From Linnemannia schmuckeri (lineage: Eukaryota > Mortierellomycota > Mortierellomycetes > Mortierellales > Mortierellaceae): DNA of 64,000 bases. The stretch spans positions 2,480,001-2,544,000 of the forward strand of contig JANATG010000006.1 of NCBI GenBank assembly GCA_029449235.1, in the 5' to 3' direction. The first letter of the stretch is position 1. The number at the start of each line of letters is the position of its first letter. Shown here piece by piece: positions 58,929 to 64,000 of the stretch. The notes under the pieces were generated by a model. It did not search any database, was not told where the DNA came from, and saw nothing but the letters and a program-made list of their open reading frames with translations. The translations under genes and the position numbers were made by a program.

Positions 58929-61851
58929 CGGATTATATCTCTGTAAAAACTGTATGGAGGATAAGATAAGTGTGTTGTGTTTTGGGAAGGAGGAGGATGA
59001 GCGAATGAATAGGTATGGATGAGCAAGTGAATGAGAATATATGAGTGTGTGTGTGTGTGTGTATGTATGTGTGTGAATGCAATGAGTGTAAGTATGCGAG
59101 TGTGTGAATGTGAGTGTGAATGTGGATGAGAGATGGGCGCGGAAATGTCGAATTCGTGCGGGGGAGATCAAAGACAAAGACAAAAGACAAAAGATGAGAA
59201 GAGAAGTGGAGGAATGAGACACACACACACACACACAAGAGGAACGCAGGTTTAAAAAAAAAATGTCCGTTGGTCGGGGTGTATTCGATCGCACATAAAA
59301 AGGGTTTAGTGTTCCCCACCACTTTCCATTGCTCCGCCATCGCATATTCTACATGCATCTACTACTGCACCAATTTTATAAGCCAAGGCCCACAGTCCAC
59401 AAAGCTCATCACAGAAGGTACATATCACACGCACACAAACCTGCTCAAGCGAAGAGATCGCTGGGGCGGACGGGCAGTGAGAGGAGCTTCTTTTTTTCTT
59501 TTGGGGCGAAATATTTTTTTGATAAGTTGTGGGGATATGAACTCTCTTCTTCTTTGTGATCGAGCTCTCTTTTTACTGTTGTTGCTGTTTCTCTTGTCGC
59601 ATTTTTTCTTCTTTGAGGAGAAGGCTGCTATCAACCCGACTGAGAGCTACCCATCTCTCTCCTCACTTTCCTTTACACGGCGTGCGACCTTATCTTTTGT
59701 CCTCGTCTCGGGTTTTCTCCTTTTGTTGTTTTTGATTTTTTATTGTTGAGGAAGAGGCCCCTGTAAAACCTTCAGTCACCCCCTTCCTGCACCCCTCGGC
59801 CTCGGCACATAGAAACCATAGACAACAACAAAAAAGAGTTTCCCACAATCCCGCCATTTCCACATCTCTTCTTCACATCGTGACCACACAAACAAACATC
59901 AATTGCAATCGGCTTTTTTAGTCAATACAAAAAGAAAAAACGATCTACTCGCACCATCAAGAGTTTTGACCACCACTTTGTGTTGTTCAATTGTTGGGAC
60001 GATGCACCATGAAAAAAAAGTTATGGGAAAAAAGGCCTTTGAACGTGGCCTTTTTTGCATAATGCACGTACAAAAACGAAAGGGGAATTGATCCGCGCGC
60101 GCGTCTAGGGCATACAATGATATTGCCGACAGTGCGTTCACCGTGTAAAGAAAAAGGAGATCCTGATCCACCGGCAGATTGTACCCGCTTCCTCGCATAC
60201 ATGCAGTTTGCATACCTCAACCACATAATCATACAAACAACAAGAGGGAAGGAAGAAAGAAAAAAAACGTGGCATGGCACGGCTCAGATGCCTTCACCTC
60301 TCTCGTCCCTCTTTCCCTCTATCTCTTGCTCTCTCGTATCCTCTTCTCCTTTCTTTTCCCCACTCACTAACCCCCCGACACTTGATTTTGAAAGGGCGCC
60401 AAGACGCGGCTCATTCACAAACAACAAAAAAAAGGGATGGGTACGACCACGAGACTCAAAAAGCCCAGACCGGGCGGAGATGAGATGGCTGGATGCGTAA
60501 GCTCCGTCATCTTTCTTCCTTCTTGCCCCACACCTCTACATAGACAACCCAAACCAAACCACACGACACAACCCTGTGCTCTTCCCTCATGGAGAAGTTG
60601 TTCATAGTCAACCGGACTTTGTCCAGCATCACTTGATCCACGGACCGACCTCTTGATCGTTGGAGGTGTATAGGAAGACTACGTGGCCGCGAACTATGCA
60701 ATGAGCAGTTTCTCTTGGCGAATTATTTTCTCGCTTCGCTATTAATTCCCTCTCCTTCCTAGTTACGGCGTCAGAGGGCTGTATCCGTATGTTCACATAT
60801 CTGTATATTTGTGTATCCGTGTGCCTTCAAATGCCTCTCGGGTCCATCTTTCATCCGGACTATTTAACCAGCTATCCCTCACCAGTCAAACAGACCTGGA
60901 AAAACAAAAACTGGGGCAACCTGAATTTCTTCCCTCCAGACGGACCGAAGGGAAATTATTGTCTCTCACAAAATGCGTGGTGATGTCTACGCGTGCTGAG
61001 CGTTAGTCAAGAATAGAAGGGGACCCTTATGGGCGGAGAGAGAGAGCAATTGAAAAGCATGCATTAGACCCTCTCATCTCGGATAGACACCAATTAGGAA
61101 AAAAAAATGATAATAAGATAACAGAGCGACATCATGATCCTACATTTTCTCATGTCGTGGTGTAACATTCGGATGCATCATTAACAACCACACATTCATG
61201 TAGATTCTGAACGTGGTGAAGCAAATAGACAAGAGTTTTATGAAAAAAGGGCGAGGGAAAGGGAGGGGGTACTTAAAGAGAACCAGCTACATCGTTTGTT
61301 TTTTGAAAACTTGTTTGTCTCGATTCTTATCCTTTCCGGGCTGCCAGCAAAGGAAGATAGGAAGGACTTGTCTATTGTTTTGTGTATCTAGCCTCAAGCA
61401 AGGGGTTTTGTTGGAAGAAGGACAAGAAGGACCAGACACAGAGACTGAGAAAAGACACATTCCCAGAAATCTTTGGTCTTTGTGGAAGGAATCGAAAGAA
61501 TAGTTCTAAATAGCACTAAGCCTCTCTGATTTGCACGTGACCTAAATTTGTCGACTTTTGTAGCCGTCCCTTTCTAGTAGAAAAAATAAAAAGGTCGTAG
61601 AAAGATAGAACGCAAAGACGTATACATCTGGCATACAGTGGATGTGGATCGTTCATATATTTCTTTGGTATATTTGGTATTTATTTAATAATGCTATTGT
61701 ACAGTGATAATGGATTTGCTCGATAATTGATAGAGGGGATATAATGGGTGTAGTCGACGAGGAGATGGTAAGAAGAGGATAGAAGCGAATATGCTTGTGT
61801 CTGAAATGGGTAGGGTAAAGGGGCTTCCTTCTTTTTGTTTTCTGCAATAAC
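58929..61851. other. Gene-poor region between the low-complexity gene and calcipressin
   Basis: About 2.9 kb. The first 400 nt would be the promoter/leader of the low-complexity gene, with TG/CA repeats. Further on there are AT-rich stretches, a GCGCGCGC block near 60096, and short overlapping frames, none credible. The last 200 nt are the calcipressin 3' region. Confidence 0.5.
59042..59236. repeat. TG/CA microsatellites
   Basis: A (GT)n block with GTAT variants at about 59044-59076 and an (AC)9 block at about 59219-59236, both upstream of the low-complexity gene's first exon. Confidence 0.8.
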
Positions 61852-62616
61852 CTAGCAAACGGTAGATTGAACACCCCAATCTTGGATGGTAATAAACGGC
61901 TGCTCGTCCTGGGACTCCTTGGAGGGCGAGAAAGCCAAACGGGTGGGGGTAGAGGGGTAGAGGTGTCCGGGCGAGACGGGGGAGCGAGGGTGACCCGACA
62001 AAAGAGATGATGTAGAGGATGAACGGACCAGGGTGTCGATGCGGAGTTTCTTAATCTGCTGCTGCAAGCTGTTGTCCTTTGTTGCTGTGGCAGGAGTAGC
62101 GGTTGGCTCAACAGGGGCAACAGACTCGACGAGGACGGGACCGTCGAGGGCCAGGTCCAGATCCTCAATCTCGGCCATCTCGTCCTCAGATTCGTCCGAG
62201 TGACCCAATGGTGGGGATCCAGGGGGGGAGACCATTCCAGTGGACGCATCTGCAGCGTCTGTACCGACCACAGGTTCATCAGAGGGCATCTGGAGGTAGT
62301 ACTTCTTGGGATCAATCGTCAACTCGGTATGCTGTCCAAAATAAACTCTCAGCACCGTGCCATCTTCCATGATCGAAGAGTTGTTATGAAGGGCGAGACG
62401 GGCAGCCTGGGAATGTTCGATCGAGTGATAGACGACAAAGATGCGGTAGAAGGATTTGATGGGGGAGAAGAAGCAGACTTTTCCAAAGGATTCAGCGTGG
62501 GCGCGGAGGAGGGAGAGGGTGGAAGGCTCAAAGTGGTGGGACTCGAGATTTGTGATTGTGAGTGTGTTTGTAGGTGCTGCTGGGGCGACAGGGGAGGTGG
62601 AGGTTGTGTTGACCAT
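61852..62616 (-). CDS. RCN1: Calcipressin (regulator of calcineurin, RCAN/Rcn1 family)
   Basis: Calcipressins bind the phosphatase calcineurin and tune its Ca2+ signalling. Single exon, 254 aa from ATG at 62616; a longer frame begins only with GTG. The N-terminal half is the RRM-like fold of the family (NTLTITNLESHHFEPSTL, then FGKVCFFSPIKSFYRIFVVY, and VLRVYFGQHTEL). The C-terminus has PFITIQDW, which fits the family's PxIxIT-type calcineurin-docking end. The central signature, normally one block FLISPPxSPPxGW, is here in two pieces: KKYYLQMPSDEP and, about 18 residues later, SPPGSPPLGH. An acidic stretch DESEDEMAEIEDLDL follows. Confidence 0.87.
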   Translation of the reverse strand: MVNTTSTSPVAPAAPTNTLTITNLESHHFEPSTLSLLRAHAESFGKVCFFSPIKSFYRIFVVYHSIEHSQAARLALHNNSSIMEDGTVLRVYFGQHTELTIDPKKYYLQMPSDEPVVGTDAADASTGMVSPPGSPPLGHSDESEDEMAEIEDLDLALDGPVLVESVAPVEPTATPATATKDNSLQQQIKKLRIDTLVRSSSTSSLLSGHPRSPVSPGHLYPSTPTRLAFSPSKESQDEQPFITIQDWGVQSTVC

Positions 62617-64000
62617 GTTGGATGTGGGAGTTATTACAGAGAGTGGATGAGCGGGCACAGTTATTGTGTGAGCGAGTCGAGTGAGTATGTAAGAGAGTGT
62701 GTGTGTGTGAGAGAGAGAGATAAAGAGAAAGAGAACGTTGTGGAGTAAGGAATTAAAAAAAAAGGTAGAGGGATGAGTTAGTCCTTTTTATAGTTGGACA
62801 AAGGTGGGCGAATGTGTTCCTGAAGTAGTAAGCAACAAGTGGCATGTGTGTGTGTATGTGTGTATGTGTGTTTTTGTGTCCGAGGGTCGGAGGCAGTTTA
62901 CCCAAAGGTTACAGCATAGAACGGAGAGAAAAAGAGAAGGGAAGGAATTCTATGGTTTGTATGCTGGGCTAGTGGTCAATTGGATGTCATTGGCTGGATC
63001 CTGGATCCAAGGGTAAAAATAAAAAAAAAAGGAGCAGACCAGCCAAAAAAGAAAAAGAGAAAAGAAGAATTCGATTCGAATAATTTGAATCTGACTGTGC
63101 ACACACAGAGACACAGGGGAAGGAGAGAAAAAGAAGACGTTCGATGGAAGGGGTCCGACGATGGAAGGCATTCTATGGAAAAATTCATTCGCCAGGGGAA
63201 GAGGGAAACTAAAAGTGAAGGAGAGAGAAGGAAAGATGGAAGAGTGTAATAGAAGAGGGATTTATTCATGAACATGAGAACAGGGTGCTCGTGGCCCATC
63301 ACCATCATTGTTGAATAATGCAGGCCATAGAAGAAAAGTTCTTGTTCTTCATGTAGCGGATTAACAAACAAAACACATAAACATAAGATTTAACTCGGAT
63401 GAACTGCAATATCTCCTACGAAACAATAACGAGGCCATGGAAGACATGAACAACACTTTGGTTGCAAGCAAATGAACAATGGGTATCCGTTGTTACTTTG
63501 CTTGCTTCCCTGTTGTTTCTCTGTTATTCTTGACATTCTGCTTCTGCCTAGCAGCATGCAGTATGCGCCTGTACGCAATGGTAAGAAGTAGGATTGAGAC
63601 ATACATTCGATCCCTTCTATAGTTCTCACGTTTCTATCTTTATGTCCATCTATTTCTTTCTCCACCTCTTCCTCCTATCCACTTTTTTTGACATTCTTGT
63701 TTGCTTTGGTTTTTTTTTTCTCTTTTTGCATAAAGTGGCAATTACCCTTCTATTGTTTCCAAGAATCGAAGGGATCTTGGCCTTCGATTCACAGGGGAAG
63801 AAAGGGGCGAACAGGAGAGAGGCAATTAGCGTAGTGGAGAAGGGACACACGACCATGCAAATGACGATGATATCCGTGACCATTCTGTTCCTAGATGAAA
63901 AGTATTTACTGCGAGAGGGACAACGAGAGGGATCTATGAAAAGAAAGGAAGAAGAGGGCTGCTGTAACGTAATAAGACAAGGCGAGAGTAAGTATCCGCC
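62617..64000. other. Upstream region of calcipressin to the window end
   Basis: Contains GT and GA microsatellites at about 62697-62722 and GT/GTAT repeats at 62846-62876. Minus-strand frames at 63390-63665 and 63650-63883 overlap in different frames and have no recognisable domain; they could belong to a gene beyond the window, but this is unsupported. Confidence 0.45.

Noticed and set aside
63390..63883. Two minus-strand frames near the right edge
   Set aside because: They overlap in different frames, have no recognisable domain, and a gene model would depend on sequence beyond the window.

Overview
The window is nuclear DNA of a filamentous fungus, most likely Mortierellomycota (a Mortierella, Linnemannia or Podila relative). 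Three things point there. Genes are rich in short GT-AG introns. An ELO-type elongase closely resembles, as far as I can recall, the Mortierella alpina C16/18 enzyme. Single-copy housekeeping genes (COG5, SUS1/ENY2, SPP2, NOT1, MDM31, calcipressin) have the expected fungal domain layout. All exon coordinates below were worked out by hand from splice sites and reading-frame continuity.

Left third (1-27 kb): after the tail of a possible DDE transposase (3-194), the region is a tandem array of five M13-family (neprilysin-like) zinc metallopeptidase genes, all on the minus strand: A 623-3446, B 6644-9922, C 13144-16150, D 17526-20514, E 23548-26642. All have or derive from a signal peptide and none has a membrane anchor. 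Exon sizes are nearly identical from copy to copy (100, 83, 1437, 54, 212 and 250 nt after a short first exon). A, B and C look catalytically competent. D keeps an open frame but has lost all three residues of the HExxH zinc motif, the NAY substrate motif and the ancestral start codon, so it is probably a pseudoenzyme. E has an intact zinc motif but two in-frame stops, and is a young pseudogene. A small secreted four-cysteine protein (21693-22091) sits inside the array under a similar TATA-type promoter.

Middle (28-53 kb): an F-box/LRR-like protein (minus), MDM31/32 mitochondrial inner-membrane protein (minus), COG5 Golgi tethering subunit (plus), the fatty-acid elongase (plus), the four-exon SUS1/ENY2 gene (minus), the G-patch splicing factor SPP2 (plus, sharing a 248-bp divergent promoter with SUS1), and NOT1, the CCR4-NOT scaffold (plus, nine exons, about 2162 aa).

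Right part (53-64 kb): a long low-complexity protein gene (minus; best model has a 2.4-kb intron), a gene-poor stretch, and a calcipressin/RCAN gene (minus) with an unusual central motif. Intergenic DNA is rich in pyrimidine tracts, CA/TG microsatellites and short tandem repeats. No tRNA, rRNA or CRISPR was seen. The clearest unusual system is the M13 array, where active enzymes, a probable dead paralogue and a fresh pseudogene stand side by side.
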